Source of the DNA: Epiperipatus broadwayi
Taxonomy: Eukaryota; Onychophora; Udeonychophora; Euonychophora; Peripatidae
Length of the DNA: 64,000 nt
Reading direction: 5' to 3'
Assembly: GCA_028023455.1 (NCBI GenBank)
Contig: JAQFVV010000017.1
Location: 1,056,001 to 1,120,000 of the forward strand
The notes under the pieces were generated by a model that was given only the letters and a program-made list of their open reading frames with translations, searched no databases and was not told where the DNA came from. The position numbers and the translations under genes are program-made. This document shows positions 24,980-37,316 of the stretch, in pieces; position 1 is the first letter of the stretch, and each line of letters begins with the position of its first letter.

Positions 24980-26426
24980 TTATTCTTTGATATTTATTAA
25001 GCTCCATGTGTCCCTGCATATCATAATAGGAGCAAGTGTTTCATCCCTCTTCGGAAAGTTGAAGAAAATTAAGGAGATATTTATCATCTTGGATGGGGAA
25101 GAGCTAATAACCTTCTTACATCTTGCAGTCCAAAGTGTATAAGTAAGGAAGATGGATTGTCTGATGTTGGCAAACAATCTGGATTTAATACAATTTTTAA
25201 TAGAGGTAAGTAGGTAGAAATTAGGATTGACATTATCATAGATAGTTTTCCTTATACCCCAAAGACCAGAGCATGAGTGAATGAGATGATCTAAAGTCTC
25301 ATCTTCTCTATGACAGAGTGGGCAGATGGGATCGATTTTGGATATACCTCTTGTTACTGACAGAAACCAATTGGTGCTGACAGCCTTCGTATTAATCTTT
25401 ATGATAAAGTCTAGGTATTTTGGCTCCAAATGACAGCATTTACAAAAAGTGACGATTTTTTTTATTTGTTAGGTTAAGTTCACCTTGTATTGAAACACTT
25501 TGTGGGAAAATTAAATTGTATGCATCCCAAATTTTAATTTTACATTTGAGAGCATTTAAGGAGATGTCTGTATATGTCTTAATCAGATCTATCAAGTGAT
25601 CCAGGATATCTGCAATACTTGATGATGGGTGTTTAGTAGGAATAATTGGTTGCATTATTAGATTGTAGCTATAAGTGTTGATTAGCATCACTAATAGGTT
25701 GAATGTCTTTTGAAATTGTATCGCCGCAATGGAGTGCAGTGACATGCCATTCAGTTTTTTCTGTTGCTGCATTTGCTTTATACAAATAGCAGCAATCTTC
25801 CCATCCCAGAATAATCAGGCAGCCAGAACATTAATTTTGTTAATGAAAACTTTCGTGATTTTGATTATCAGCAAGTAATAATTTATCGTTGTCATGATCT
25901 TCATATTTAGTATTCTAACTTTGCCATACAATGAGAGGTATACATTGGAAAGGCACTTGGTCAATAGGTCTGTAGCTGCAATGATTTCTTTCTGAATTTC
26001 TCTATATACATTTCAGTGTAGGACTTAGAAATGGAGAAACCCAAAAGTTTTTGGGGTTCAGTCTCAAGTTTTGAATTTATCTTGCAGGCAGTGCATATTT
26101 TCCATGATAATGATTTAGCAGCATTAATTTGAAGGCCAAATTTATCAGAGAATTGATTGATGATGATATATAGTTGATTTAGGTATTTGTGTGATGGTAG
26201 AAAGATGAGTACATTATCCAGGTATGCTATGACATTAATATATTTACCAATTCTTGGAATATAGATCCCTGGCAATTGATTTTCAATTGCTTTTATCAAA
26301 GGATCTATATAAGAGATGAAGAGCAGGCCAGTGAGAGGAGAGCCTTGTGGAATAGACATTTCTGGATGGAATGTTTGGGTAACTTTGCCATTTAAGGAGA
26401 TGTGAACTTCTCTCTTGCTAAGTAAC
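24980..26426 (-). pseudogene. LINE ORF2, 3' part: RT palm to C-terminal CCHC motif
   Basis: This is the downstream half of a minus-strand LINE split by the LTR element. At the insertion edge the frame enters the RT domain with IPQGSPLTGLLFISYIDPL (the PQGSPLS motif), then AYLDNVLIF at the catalytic position where YADD is normal, and then a LLGF block. A thumb-like region follows at 25440-25772. The final 149-codon frame (24980-25429) contains CPLCHREDETLDHLIHSC, a CCHC knuckle typical of LINE C termini. The YLDN change removes the second catalytic Asp, and stops separate the three open parts, so the copy is dead. The clade is uncertain. Confidence 0.8.
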
Positions 26427-26431
26427 TGTGC

Positions 26432-26517
<86 letters not shown>

Positions 26518-29089
26518 TGGCTTCACCATTCACTGTGGACTAACTAAGACCCTAAGTCCAACCACAGTAATGTATGTTTCTTTTTCAAACTAAATTATCA
26601 TTTTCACAAATAGTTGCCTAAATTAAAGAAGGAATGGTGTTAAAAAAAAATATTTAATAAAATAAAATATGGAAAGTTAAAATTATATTTGCAACTATTT
26701 TTAAAATATATTTGGTAGAATTCGATAAGATAAATTTTCTTAATTAAATAGAATCCATTAAGAAAAGGAATTTAATTAGTAAAACATTTTTTCTGAATTA
26801 GATAAAATAATAGATAACAGGAAAAATTTTGAAACAAGGGTCATGATTCGCTACTAGTGAATAGAATAAAAACATAATGGAAAAAGGGTATAAATAGAGA
26901 ACTTTTCTTTTGTTCTCAGTCTTATGTTTGTGGGTAACCTGTGCTGAAGGTCAGAGAGAAATATTAAGAATTCTGTTGGAAGAAGTTTTTCTGAAAAATT
27001 GGACAATATTGCAAACTCTTGATTGCAGTACTTACTTCAAGCCATACTCTATTCTTTCAGCATATAGATAAAAATCCAGAAATGTGTTGCTCTGCAAACA
27101 TGCAGGGGGAATCTCTTTGCCTTCGCTCTCCTGGGCCATTTCTGAGGCTGGAGTCGTACCCATGTAAGCCAGCCAGAGAACAAGTGTCTGCCCTGTATCC
27201 GTGAATATCTGCCCTCAAAACATGAAAAAACAAAGTTGAAGAACCGAGAAGACCTGTGGGAAACATATAATGAACTCATCTTGAGCCACCCCATCTAGTT
27301 ACTGGTAATGTTCCCATAAATTAATATAAAAATCTCTTTGTAATTTACAACTTCAGTCTAGAGTTATGTTGTTCTATATATATATATATATGTTTTTTTT
27401 TTAAATCTACATATTCGTATCTTGTAAAATTGTATTTCATTAATTGCTTTCTTTTCTTTTTTTTTTATATAGTAATGGGTGGGGTTATTATATATAATGG
27501 TGGTGATAGCTCTTATTAATTTAATTGAAAAATACTTCGTTTAACTTTCCGCCATTATACTCCAGTAATTAAGTTATTTATTTTATATAGATATTTTGGA
27601 AAGAAAAGGAAGCAAACCATAGAAAGTGGAAAACCCTATTTTTTAAAATCAAGATTTAATTGCTAAATATTCTATTATAAAACTTTCAAGATTTTAATTT
27701 GATTTATATATATATAAAAGAAAGATCCTTATCAAATGCTGTTATATTTTAGTCAATGAAGGGTTACAAATTTAAAGTTATATTTTAAAGAGCGTGAAAT
27801 AAAATGTTCGCATTTATATTTTAGTAATAAGATAGAGTACATTTTGACAATATGTATTAAAAATTATTAAATAGCATTGGCTCAGTGGTGGGTCGGTTAA
27901 ATTTCAACTAAATAAATAAAATATCCGCCCACTTGTTTTTTTTTAGTAATTCAAATTTTATAAAGGTGAAGTTACTATTTTTCTGCAGATTTTCAATGAT
28001 AGTTGAGCTTTCCTAATATATATTTTACAGAGGGTTTTTTTTTTTAAATTTAAAGGTTGTTGACCGTATTTATATGGCATCGTGCCTCGGGTGATCTACT
28101 GGGCTGTTCAGTATATATTACAGTGCTTCTTTTTGCCAAGTTTGCTTAGGCTAACATACCTACATTTGGATCTTCTTAAAATAAATAAAATGTTCTGGAT
28201 CTCATGTTGATCTCAGTCCCTTCAATGTACATAACTGGACATAAGCAATAAAAACTCCAATCCTGAATCTGGGTCACGCGTTTAGCGAACAGGTTCCATT
28301 TTTCTCTCTAACCTAGTTTAGAGACGGAGAGCTATCTGGTCTTGTGTTAACCTCTTGGTAACTGTTATGTCTTGAGCCTCACAGCCCACTATATGCTATT
28401 GCCTTTGTGCATTGTCTTGTATATTTATATTTATTAGAAAATCTTTCTCAAAATATCGAAATGTCTCAATTATAGCTGGAAATTCCTGCTGGGGTAACTT
28501 TATCATTCTTCTTAAATCATCAGTAGGGCTGTGATTTAAACCTGTCCAAAGTATTTAGTTGAGTTTGACGACCTATTTATTTCTATGTTCCCCAACCACA
28601 GAGTTAATGAATCATGTCTCTCTCTCTCTTGATTTCTTGTACGTAACACTTCCATTGGCTGGAAATATTTTAAAAAAGAAATTATAATGTAAAAATTTGT
28701 CTGTCCTTATCATTACAAACAATGGATCTTTCATATATGTCTATCCGGTTGCAGTGAAAATAACATGCAACACCATTAATAAAGGGTTGTATGAATTCTT
28801 TTAATGTAAATATTAAAGTTTGTTATCTTTCATTCACTATAAATAAACCCACTTTGTATTGTTGTTCTTTTTTGACATATGTATGTACACCTGATCATTA
28901 TATATGTTAAAAATTCCTTTTCATGGTCTCTTCTCTCCCTGACCACTGGGCATACATTAAGATTAAATTCTAGTGAAGTTTGGGGAGTAAGTCGCTTAGT
29001 AGTAATCTAGAGGAGTAGGTGAGGTTCAAACCCCCTCTATCTGCATCTCTAGGTTAGGTTGAAGCAGCTCTACTTTTCTTACTGTTGTT
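26427..29089 (+). repeat. 5' LTR (2.66 kb)
   Basis: It matches the 3' LTR almost base for base after the TA tract, with scattered substitutions and small indels. A (TA)n tract of about 84 bp right after the TGTGCA start is only about 22 bp long in the partner and explains most of the length difference. A TATA box lies about 460 bp in. A relatively GC-rich stretch (about 27060-27300) is present in both LTRs. AATAAA signals occur further down (for example near 28247). The last nine bases, ACTGTTGTT, differ from ACCATTACA in the partner mostly by transitions. Confidence 0.85.
26889..26897 (+). promoter_or_regulatory. TATA box of the 5' LTR
   Basis: TATAAATAG, followed about 28 bp downstream by CTCAGTCTT, which fits the animal initiator consensus TCAGTC. 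The 3' LTR keeps TATAAATA at 32550-32557, with CTCGGTCTT at the initiator position. This is the normal place for the retroelement promoter, and it sets the U3/R border near 26918. Confidence 0.6.
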
Positions 29090-29104
29090 TTTTTTTATAT
29101 AATC

Positions 29105-29121
29105 TGGTGTCCCAAGTGTGG
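29105..29121 (+). promoter_or_regulatory. Possible primer binding site
   Basis: TGGTGTCCCAAGTGTGG begins with the TGG expected from pairing with a tRNA CCA end and lies 15 nt after the 5' LTR. The pairing tRNA would end ACACCA, as Leu-type tRNAs often do. The spacing is longer than usual and no tRNA was matched, so this is tentative. Confidence 0.35.
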
Positions 29122-29766
29122 CCTTACTGTTTAGAGATAGACCCTGAGATATGATAATAGGAATTCCATGATGAGAAGAAATTTTTTTTGTGTGTGTTTT
29201 TTTTTTTGATAGTGAATGACAAAAGTATATATTTTTTTCTTTTGCACTTTCTGTGTTTGCTATCACTAGTACAGTTTACAAAATGTGAAATCAATCAGTT
29301 CGGTTGAAAATTAAAACCAAATCAGATATTAATGTATTTTTCTTTCTTTTGATAAGAAAAGAGACAGAGTGATCAAACAAGGAGCAGTGAAAAGGTGGGA
29401 TCAAGTAGAATTTTTAACCCCCCCTCCTGGCAGTAGTAATCATATTTTATTAAAGTGTATATCAAATACACATAGTTATAGTGACATATATAACACACAG
29501 AACAGGATAGTAAATAAGTAAATAAACACGGATAGGGCAGGAACTATGGATAGGATAAGAGATAGATAGAAAGCTGGCAGGTTAAAAAAAAGGACGACAG
29601 TTGCAGGAATGGTTGGGAGAGTGAACCAAATTTTTTGAAAAGTAAAAGTAGAAAAATAAAACAAATTTTAAGGATAGTAGTAGTACAAAGACTAAAAACA
29701 ACAGCAAAACAAATATTTTTTTTTCTTATATATTTTCTTTTATCTATTCGTATTTCTCTAGAAAAC
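29122..29766. other. Untranslated leader of the LTR element
   Basis: The stretch between the putative primer site and the first Gag codons has no plus-strand frame. Minus-strand open frames at 29476-29664 and 29544-29990 are complements of A-rich leader and gag sequence and are not taken as genes. Confidence 0.5.
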
Positions 29767-31238
29767 ATGTATAGCCCAGAAGCAGACATGGATTCATGAG
29801 GATTACAGAAAAACAAAGATGACACAGATATGTCACTTTCAGAAAAGTTATGGGAAGACCAAATGCCAATTATAAGGACCGGAGACAAAGATACGCCACA
29901 ACCACAATGGGTATGGAAATTGATGGAAACTATGTTACAAAAAGTAGAAGAATGCAAAGAAGAATGTAGACAATATAGAGCAGAAATCAACAGGATGAAA
30001 GAATAGAAAAATAATGAAGCAGAAAGAACACAAGAGAATCAGCCAAGAAGTGAGAATCTTCAAAAGGTGAATAAAGAAACTACTCAATGTGAAAATAAAG
30101 AAAACATAAAAGTCATGGAAAGAACAGACAACCCAAGGGTGTCAAGATTTATCCATATCAAAACTTTTTGGGGTGACATAGGAGAAAACCCCATGGCACA
30201 CTTGCAAAGTTTACAAGAGCTGTTCCATGTTCCAGGAACTCAGAAGCTGAAAAGTTATCAGTTGCAGTTAATCATTTACATGGATCTGCCCAGAATTGGT
30301 GGGACTGTATAAGTAACAAACCAGTAACATTTGCAGATTAACACATTGCCTTACTTAAAAGTTTTTGGAGTGAAGAGAGGCAAGATGGAATAATGCACCG
30401 TATATCTCTAGAAAAGTACTGCACTTCAAAAGGAGAAACTCACATCCAGTTTTTCTTGTGACAAGTGTCTTTGTTAAAATCATTGACTGCTTTCCACTTA
30501 TCAAAGGGGCAGATTATTCGGACAATAAGGTACAATATGCCTCTCCACATACAACAATTGATGCTGGGCTGCAGCAACTGTGGAATTGATGAGATGGTAG
30601 ACTTACTAACTGCTATAGATTTTGGCAATCTAAATAAAGAGCATGCAGACAAAGGAAAAAAAATTGACACACCCAAAATACAGATGGCAGCTGTCAGGAA
30701 CTGCTATGATGATGATCAAAACACACAGAAATCCCAGAAAAATATGGGTCCTATAATTTATATACCCCAGATAGAACTCCAGGTTGAAACAAAAGAAATT
30801 GTTGGGGAAAATGAAAGAGTGGCATCAGCATTCGTGTACGAACTGGAAGATGATCACAGACCACCACCACACTCAGAGTGCCCTACAATTAAAGCACTGT
30901 TAGATGTCCCAATTACAGCTTTAATAGACACTGGCAGTCAAGTGTCACTGGTGTCAAAAGAATGGTGGGACGCAACAGTAGGAACTCATGTACTACCGAT
31001 CTCACCGAGAAAATCTTATGCTATATTAGCAAATGGAGAAAAAGCCAACATAGGAACACATCGTTTAGGACTGGATATTAAGATAGGAGCAACAAATGTA
31101 AAACATATATTTCAGATAATGCCAGGCTTGATTTATGATGTACTGTTAGGATCGGACTTCTTAGAAAGACATGACTCAGGAATAAACTATAGGGAAAGTA
31201 AGTTTACATTTTACAACAAGTTACATTTTCATAAATGA
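29767..31238 (+). pseudogene. gag-protease reading frame of the LTR element, broken
   Basis: The frame opens with ATG at 29767 and is interrupted by TGA (29797-29799), TAG (30004-30006), a frameshift near 30230, TAA (30339-30341) and TGA (30459-30461). It then stays open to 31238. The Gag part has a coiled, Glu/Lys-rich N terminus, then a capsid-like region with FWGDIGENPMAHLQSLQELF and, after the shift, HLHGSAQNWWD and LLKSFWSEER, as in the retrotransposon Gag domain. No CCHC knuckle is evident. The protease has the active-site LIDTGSQVSLVS and the second conserved block YDVLLGSDFL. Together these fit a Ty3/gypsy-type Gag-Pro polyprotein in one frame. Confidence 0.8.
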
Positions 31239-31700
31239 AAAACCCAAGAGACAACCAATATAAGCTGCATACAGGAACCAACTAATCTTGAACGAACAGA
31301 AAAGAAAACATAAGGCCAGATGGAATTAGAGATAGAAGGACAGAGCACACCTCACCTTGCCTTCAAGTGTTTTACTCATCAATTTAACGATCACGAGATA
31401 TTTCCAAAATGCACCATGGCAGGTCAGGTAAAACAAACTATTTTATCAAGGGGCAGCACAGTTCTAGGTTTGAAACCACATTTACCCATACCAAAATCAC
31501 TGCCCAAGGCATCTAACCATGAGCCAGTTTCATCATCAGAACACATAAGAGGGAAACGGCTAAAGAACAGAGAACCATTAATAAGGAATTTCAACTTGAC
31601 TTCTAGCAAAAGAATTAATAGAAGACAAGGTAATCAAGGGGACACAGCTCAGAGAGCTAATAACAAGGCCCAGAGAGGAAGGTCCACTGAAAAAAAATAG
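31239..31700 (+). pseudogene. Post-protease extension of the gag-pro frame
   Basis: The same reading frame continues after the 31236-31238 TGA, meets one more stop near 31311, then runs open for 126 codons to a TAG at 31700. The product is basic and polar (segment KRLKNREPLIRNFNLTSSKR) and has no reverse transcriptase motif. In autonomous Ty3/gypsy elements a linker and then RT would follow here. It could be the stub left by a pol deletion or the natural C terminus of a non-autonomous family. Confidence 0.5.
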
Positions 31701-31784
31701 TTTAAATAGAGTGCTCCATTTAAAGGTAATTTTTTTTACAAGAACACCAAGGAATGACCATGACACATCATATGGACAATGAAA

Positions 31785-32015
31785 TCATATTATAAGCCTT
31801 CAGTTTTTTTTTTGTGTGTATGTTTTGTAAATATTGGCATTGTTATAATATATTAATCAATATTATTATATACTTCTCTTTTTAATATATATATATATAT
31901 AATTTATATATTAGCATTATGATAAACTTTCAGTTTTTTTTATTAATATAATCTATATATCAGTATTATTATAAACTTTCAGTTTGTTTTTATAAAATGC
32001 ACATATCAGTATTAT
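31785..32015 (+). repeat. Minisatellite in the element's 3' interior
   Basis: The phrase AAACTTTCAGTTTTTTTT (first copy CCTTCAGTTTTTTTTT), followed about 25-35 bp later by a TCAGTATTATTA-like block, occurs three times with a period of roughly 55-130 bp. The sequence is AT-rich and non-coding, and lies between the last coding bases and the 3' LTR. No strong purine tract is seen just before 32149; the nearest candidate is AGGAATATGAAG. Confidence 0.5.
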
Positions 32016-32148
32016 TTCATGTAAATGCACTAATATTCTCATAATAGGAGCACTCTTTCCGGATCACTCTGTTTCTCTCTGCAAAACCATAGCTTTAGTC
32101 ATTTTTTTTACTTGTTTTTTTTTTTAATGGGTTCTAGGAATATGAAGC

Positions 32149-34741
32149 TGTGCATATATTTATAAATATATATATGCTGGCTTCAGCATTCACTGTGGAC
32201 TAACTAAGACCCTAAGTCCAACCACAGTGATGTATGTTTTTTTTTCAAACTAAATTATCGTTTTCACATATAGTTGCCTAAATTAAAGAAGGAATGGTGT
32301 TAAAGAAAAAAGATTTAATAAAATAAAATATAGAAAGTTAAAATTATATTTGCAACTATTTTTAAAATATATTTGGTAGAATTCGATAAGATAAATTTTC
32401 TTAATTAAATAGAATCCATTAAGAAAAGGAATTTAATTAGTAAAACATTTTTTCTGAATTAGATAAAATAATAGATAACAGGGAAAATTTTGAAACAAGG
32501 GGCATGATTCGCTACTAGTGAATAGAGTAAAAACATAATGGAAAAAAGGTATAAATAAAGAACTTTTCTTATGTTCTCGGTCTTATACCCGTGCTGAAGG
32601 TCAGAGAGAAATATTAAGAATTCTGTTGGAAGAAGTTTTTCTGAAAAATTGGACAATATTTCAAACTCTTGATTGCTGTACTTACTTCAAGCCATACTCT
32701 ATTCTTTCAGCATATAGATAAAAATCCAGAAATGTGTTGCTCTGCAAACATGCGGGGGTAATCTCTTTGCCTTCGCTCTCCTGAGCCATTCCTGAGGCCG
32801 GAGTCGTACCCATGTAAGCCAGCCAAAGAACTAATGTGTCTGCCCTGTATCTGTGAATATCTGCCCTCCAAACATGGAAAAACAAAGTTGAAGAACCGAG
32901 AAGACCTGCAGGAAACATATAATGAACTCATCTTGAGCCACCCCATCTAGTTACCGGTAATGTTCCCGTAAATTAAATAAAAATCTCTTTGTAATTTACA
33001 ATTTCAGTCTATAGTTATGTTGTTCTATATATATATATATATATATGTTTTTTTTAAATCTACATATTCGTATCTTGTAAAATTGTATTTCATTAATTGC
33101 TTTCTTTTCTTTTTTTTTATATCGTAATGGGTGGGGTTATTATATATAATGGTGGTGATAGCTCTTATTATTTTAATTGGAAAATACTTTGTTTAACTTT
33201 CCACCATTATACTCCAGTAATTAAGTTATTTATTTTATATAGATATTTTGGAAAGAAAAGGAAGCAAATCATAGAAAGTGCAAAACCCTATTTTTTAAAA
33301 TCAAGATTTAATTGCTAAATATTCTATTATAAAACTTTCAAGATTTTAATTTGATTTTTATATATATATATAAAAGAAAGATCCTTATCAAATGCTGTTA
33401 TATTTTAGTCAATGATGGGTTACAAATTTAAAGTTATATTTTAAAGAGCGTGAAATAAAACGTTCGCATTTATATTTTAGTAATAAGAGAGAGTACATTT
33501 TGACAATAGGTATTAAAAATTATTAAATAGCATTGGCTCAGTGGTGGGTCGGTTAAATTTCAACTAAATAAATAAAATATCCACCCACTTGTTTTTTTTT
33601 AGTAATTCAAATTTTATAAAGATGAAGTTACTATTTTTCTGCGGATTTTCAGTGATAGTTGAGCTTTCCTAATATATATTTTGCAGAGGGTTTTTTTTTA
33701 ATTTAAAGGTCGTTGACTGTATTTATATGGCATTGTGCCTCGGGTGATCTACTAGGCCGCTCAGCATATATTACAGTTCATTTTGCCAAGTTTGCTTAGG
33801 TTAACATACCTACATTTGGATCTTCTTAAAATAAATAAAATGTTCTGGATCTCATGTTGATTCTCAGTCCCTTCAATGTACGTAACTGGACATAAGCAAT
33901 AAAAATTCCGATCCTGAATCCAGGTTACGTGTTTAGCGAATGGGTTTCATTTTTCTCTCTAACCTAGTTTAGAGATGGAGAGCTATCCAGTCTTGTGTTA
34001 ACCTCTTGGTAACTGTTATGTCTTGATCCTCACAGCCCACTATATGCTATTGCCTTTGTGCTTGGTCTTGTTTATTTATATTTATTAGGAAATCTTTCTC
34101 AAAATATCGAAATGTCTCAATTATAGCTGGAAATTCCTGCTGGGCTCACTTTATCATTCTTCTTAAATCATCAGTAGGGCTGTGATTTAAACCTGTCCAA
34201 AGTATTTAGTTGAGTTTGATGACCTATTTATTTCTATGTTCCCCAACCACAGAGTTAATGAATCATGTCTCTCTCTCTTGATTTCTTTTATGTAACACTT
34301 CCATTGGCTGGAAATATTTTAAAGAAGAAATTATAATGTAAAAATTTGACTGTTCTTATCATTACAAACAATGGATCTTTCATATATGTCTATCTGGTTG
34401 CAGTGAAAATAGCCTGCAACACCATTAATAAAGTGTTGTATGAATTATTTTAATGTAAATAATAAAAGTTTCTGTTATCCTTCATTCACTATAAATAAAC
34501 CCACTTAGTATTGTTGTTCTTTTTTGACATATGTATGTACACCCAATCATTATATATGTTAAAAATTCCTTTTCGTGGTCTCTTCTCTCCCTGACCACCG
34601 GGCATACATTAAGATTAAATTCTAGTGAGGTTTGGAGAGTAAGTCGCTTAGTAGTAATCTAGAGGAGTAGGTGAAGTTCAAACCCCCTCTATCTGCATCT
34701 CTGGGTTAGGTTGAAGCAGCTCTACTTTTCTTACCATTACA
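32149..34741 (+). repeat. 3' LTR (2.59 kb)
   Basis: Near-identical partner of 26427-29089, starting TGTGCATATATTTATAAATA and ending CTTACCATTACA. The small open frames in this LTR (for example 33097-33318 and 32682-32946) are not preserved between the two LTRs, where indels and stops break them, so the LTR is not coding. Confidence 0.85.
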
Positions 34742-36010
34742 GTAAGTTGTTGATAATTTGGATAATTGAGTCTGAAATCTGATAATCCTTGAGGATATCT
34801 ATTAGTTTATTGATCATAATTGAATCAAAGGCAGCAGAAATGTCTAGCTGCATTGAAATGGGGTTTTCTTATCATTCTAACAATCTTAGAATTTTTGGTT
34901 GGCATATGGCCAATACAGGGAGGAGCATTTTTTGGGATATTGGGATTTGGTGATAGATGAAAGTATTCTATCTAGAATTTGGTCTTTTATTACCAATTTT
35001 AACTATTTTAATAAGGAGGGGTGACATGGATATTGGTCTAATGTTTTCAATTGATTGATTTAGTTTTTGCTTTTACAAAAATGGTACCAGCACTATTGGA
35101 TATAGATGGGGTATCAACCTTTTTTTTCAGAAAGATGTTCAATCAGTTTGAGAACAATTGTAATAATAATTTTGCTTAAGTGAGCAAGGATAAACTTGGG
35201 AATGCCATTCATGCCTGGATGGGTATTATCTGACATGGTTCGAATTTTGGAGCTGAAGTCTGTTGATCTAGTTTCACTTTGAAGTTTTTGCTCAAAGTAC
35301 TTTTGAATTTGGTTTAGCATTGGCATACCTATTAGAGGTTGGCCATTGATATTAAGCATAGATGGGGCAGGAGGTTTTTTTGCTACAAGTGCCCATCTAA
35401 GGTAGCCTCTGGTCCAGCAGTGCTGTTCAGAAAGAAGGACCTTGGCTCTCTTGATTGAAACATACTCAGCCAAGGCTTTTTGTTCAGCCCAGTATGCCAT
35501 CTTCAACTTAAGGATGTCTTCAATAGTATATTGATTTGAGGTGTGTTGTTTCATTGCATTACTTAGTCAGTCTAGATCTTTGATTAGTAACAGTGGCCTT
35601 TTCCTATTTCAAGTATGATGAAATATTATTGTCTGAAAAATGTTGATGAAGAAGAACCAAGCCTCTTCAGTTGCCCTATTCAAGATATTAACTTTATGGA
35701 AGTATATGTAGGCTACAGATATAATAGCCTGTTGTATTGACCTTGGTTAGCATCCTTATTGTATTATTTGGGGATGAGTCTGTATTATTTATTAAGTCTA
35801 AGTATATAACTAGTGCTAGATGATACCAAAACAGAACATTTTCTAGATGACCAACAAGCTGAAAGTGAATGTCAGGTGTATAAAAAAATAAGTCTCTCAA
35901 TGACCTGCATCTTGTGGTATAGGAGACTTTGTATAAAAATTTCATATCTCTACCTTTTCTCCTCACCAAAAGAAACATATAACAATCATCTTTCAGTTAA
36001 TAAAATTTAG
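34742..36010 (-). pseudogene. LINE ORF2, 5' part: endonuclease end to RT
   Basis: This is the upstream half of the LINE that continues at 26426. From 35978 downward, coding pieces include HLALVIYLDL, which resembles the SDH block at the end of APE-type endonucleases. Next come LNRATEEAWFFF and a 146-codon open frame (35114-35554) with MAYWAEQKALAEY, the usual linker before RT. Early RT blocks follow: ENIRPISMSPLLIKIVKI and then LDISAAFDSIMINKL, which carries the first catalytic Asp. Several stops and shifts occur. Coding-like remnants may reach about 36200. Confidence 0.75.
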
Positions 36011-37280
36011 AAAATTTTTTGAAAACTAATTGCATTTTACTTGTCTCTTTTTGAATGTGGATTCATAAAACTGATATGAATTCCAAAATAGGAAAAACCA
36101 AAGAGAGAAAATGTTTATATTTAATAGTTTTCAAAATCACTGTAATGTCTGTAGAGTTTCTCCATCTTGAGGGTTTTATAAATATCAGTCATTTAGCAGA
36201 ATAAGTTGCTTGAAAAAAAATCTTTATCATCTAAAAAAACTTCTGCACTCTGTGAAAACTTAAATCTCAGTAATGTGATCCAGTCTTATGATCATACTTC
36301 CTTTATAATACTGAAATTTAATGAAATAAATTGTCTTTTCATTAATAACACTGGCAGTGTTTAATGCTTTAATTTTAAAAGGGGAAGGATTGAATGATTC
36401 ATCAACTTGGGAGACTTCTGCAATAATTGGTAAAGTTACAGCAGGTATTCAGTGCACATGGCTTATATCTACATTATTAATTACTAAATTGTTTTGTTAA
36501 ATTTAAACCAGAAACTGTTGCTTTCTACCAGGCTACTTTACTGTAGACCAATTCATTACTACATCATGTTATAGTGAAACATATTTTAAATAATTCACTG
36601 TAAGCAAACATTCCTTCCACAGTTCTCCAAATTAAAACTTCATCAGGACATCCAAATTCTAAGTTTAATTTTTAGCTAAGATATTTTATTATCTAATAAG
36701 ATAGTTGTTTTATAGACATCCACACCATGTGATAGCATGATTTATGTGTTAAAACACAAAAAACTATGCACTGACTATCTTAATCCAATTTCCAAATTGG
36801 AATTTCCAAGCTTCATCAAGCTGAATTCAAAATTTTACCATGATGCCCTTTTGCTTGTGTGTGTGTGTGTGCCCATCTTCCCTGAATAAAAGTGAAACAC
36901 CTGGTAAACATACTGAAACTATCAACTTGAATGTGACTTTGACAGCCCACATTTGGTATCATGTGAGTAACTAAATTTATTACAAAATTTTAATTTGAAT
37001 GTAAGCTAGTCACAATCATCTTTCTAAATACATAGATTTATGATATTAGTTAAAGTATTTTTTATTAGTTGTTCAAACAATCTGATGAATTGATTATGTT
37101 TGAACTATATATATAGAAGGAGAAGAATTTGACTTTTCAGCTGAATGTTGACTTACAATCTTATAAATTTACATTTGATTGTAAATGCATTAAAGATTCA
37201 GTTATTATTGTGTATTAACATATAGCAAAGTAGATATTATTTTATGTCAAAGATTTATTACCATAATAGTTGATAATTGT

Positions 37281-37316
<36 letters not shown>

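Larger units (their letters stand above)
26427..34741 (+). mobile_element. LTR retrotransposon, gag-protease only, ~8.3 kb, nested in a LINE
   Basis: Two long direct repeats (26427-29089 and 32149-34741) flank a 3.06-kb interior. Each begins TGTGCATATA; the right one ends ATTACA and the left ends in a diverged version. The flanking pentamers are GTAAC (26422-26426) and GTAAG (34742-34746), a 5-bp target duplication with one mismatch. Removing the element restores one continuous RT reading frame in the minus-strand LINE across the junction, which confirms the ends. The interior encodes Gag and an aspartic protease on plus but shows no RT, RNase H or integrase. LTRs of about 2.6 kb are unusually long for an animal element. 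Confidence 0.85.

Noticed and set aside
31239-32148. A hidden reverse transcriptase or integrase between the protease and the 3' LTR
   Set aside because: All three plus-strand frames were read by eye. No YxDD, RNase H or HHCC/DDE pattern was seen, and the last 450 bp is minisatellite-like AT-rich sequence.
32682-32946. Small minus-strand proteins in both LTRs (27049-27294 and 32682-32946)
   Set aside because: The two LTR copies shift frame relative to each other through an indel in the middle, so there is no sign of selection for a protein.
33097-33318. 73-codon plus-strand frame in the 3' LTR
   Set aside because: The matching position in the 5' LTR has a stop codon, and the sequence is A/T-driven.
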